The notes under the pieces: generated by a model | What the model was told of the DNA's origin: nothing | Seen by the model: the letters and a program-made list of their open reading frames with translations, nothing else | Database searches by the model: none | Made by a program: the position numbers and the translations under genes | Assembly (NCBI GenBank): GCA_946615495.1 | Contig: CAMOHY010000129.1 | Location: 1-6,472 of the forward strand | DNA from: an uncultured Clostridia bacterium | GTDB taxonomy: Bacteria > Bacillota > Clostridia > Christensenellales > Aristaeellaceae | DNA length: 6,472 bases | Direction: 5' to 3' | Shown: positions 5,749 to 6,472 of the stretch, piece by piece | How positions within the stretch are numbered: position 1 is the first letter of the stretch | Layout: every line of letters begins with the position of its first letter

Positions 5749-6472
5749 GATACCCCCATAGGCGGCCTATTGCTGATACAAGTGGTGCTCATTGCCGTGA
5801 ATGCTTTTTTTGCCGCGGCGGAAATTGCCGTGGTGTCCCTGAGCGAAGGAAAGCTTCGCCACAAGGCGGAGGAGGGCGACAAAAAATCCGAAAAGCTGCT
5901 GAGAATGCTCCTGGAGCCTTCCGGCTTTCTTTCCACCATCCAAATCGCCATCACTCTGGCGGGCTTTCTGGGCAGCGCCTTTGCCGCGGATAATTTTGCC
6001 GCGCCCATGGTAACGCTCATTCGGGACCAATGGGGCTTTACCGCCCTGTCCGCCGGCACGCTGAACACCCTGTGCGTGGTGCTTATCACGCTGATTCTTT
6101 CCTATTTTACGCTGGTATTCGGCGAGCTGGTGCCCAAGCGGGTGGCCATGAAGGAGCCGGAAACCGTGGCGCGGGCGGTGTGCGGGGTAATCGGCGCGGT
6201 GGCGGCGGCGGCCCGGCCCATCGTGTGGCTGCTCACCAAATCGGTCAACGGCGTGCTGCGGCTTTTCGGCATTGATCCTGCCGCCAATGAGGAGCAGGTG
6301 ACGGAGGACGAAATCCGCATGCTGGTGGACATGGGGGAGGAAAAGGGCGCCATTGAGGGCAACGAGCGGGACATGATCGAAAACATCTTCGATTTTAACA
6401 ACATGACCGCCGCCGAGTGCATGACCCACCGCACCGACGTGACCGCCCTGCAGGTGGACGCCACCAACAAGG
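5746..6472 (+). CDS. CNNM/CorC-family membrane protein, putative magnesium or divalent cation transporter (C-terminus cut by window edge)
   Basis: 242 codons are visible. The CNNM (DUF21) transmembrane domain occupies about residues 1-175. Hydrophobic segments lie near 6-31, 61-82, 104-127 and 143-165, with family motifs NAFFAAAEIAVVSLSEGKL (19-37), a LEPSGFLSTIQIAITLAGF stretch (56-74) and FGELVPKRVAM (125-135). An acidic helical stretch follows (TEDEIRMLVDMGEE, 186-199). Then comes the start of a CBS-domain pair (about 218 on; AAECMTHRTDVTALQVD), which normally binds ATP-Mg. The second CBS domain and a CorC/HlyC C-terminal domain would lie beyond the edge. Bacterial relatives such as CorC and MpfA act in Mg2+ efflux or homeostasis; the old 'hemolysin' name is misleading. 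The gene is divergent from the GTPase operon and has its own promoter and operator-like repeat. Confidence 0.9.
   Translation, partial: MDTPIGGLLLIQVVLIAVNAFFAAAEIAVVSLSEGKLRHKAEEGDKKSEKLLRMLLEPSGFLSTIQIAITLAGFLGSAFAADNFAAPMVTLIRDQWGFTALSAGTLNTLCVVLITLILSYFTLVFGELVPKRVAMKEPETVARAVCGVIGAVAAAARPIVWLLTKSVNGVLRLFGIDPAANEEQVTEDEIRMLVDMGEEKGAIEGNERDMIENIFDFNNMTAAECMTHRTDVTALQVDATNK

Overview
The window looks like chromosomal DNA of a GC-rich member of the Firmicutes/Clostridia, possibly a gut lineage of the Christensenellales/Oscillospirales kind. The lineage is inferred from strong AGGAGG-type ribosome binding sites, TGnTATAAT promoters and the gene families present; there is no rRNA or marker gene to prove it. 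No RNA gene, CRISPR array, insertion sequence or phage gene was seen.

Four genes lie on the minus strand and one on the plus strand. Reading the minus strand in its own direction, a promoter near 5600 drives a 635-residue translational GTPase of the Tet(M)/EF-G type (5547-3640). It is followed 7 bases later by a 139-residue multi-pass membrane protein (3632-3213). That gene overlaps by 56 bases a 195-residue single-pass membrane protein with an outside domain (3268-2681). These three appear to form one operon. After a 162-base gap with its own extended -10 promoter comes a large membrane-anchored surface protein (2518 to the left edge, incomplete). It has three lamin-tail domains, a chitobiase/hexosaminidase C-terminal-like domain and the first part of a CotH-type kinase domain.

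On the plus strand, divergent from the GTPase, a CNNM/CorC-type membrane protein (putative magnesium/divalent cation transporter) starts at a TTG codon at 5746 and runs off the right edge. Its promoter is followed by a perfect 8-base inverted repeat placed at the expected transcription start, which looks like a repressor operator.

The most interesting points are: the GTPase, whose domain IV tip has an EF-G-like His-acidic pattern instead of the Tyr-Ser-Pro-Val loop of tetracycline protection proteins; the two unrecognised membrane proteins coupled to it; the operator-like palindrome; and the triple lamin-tail/CotH architecture. None of these is clearly a wholly new system.
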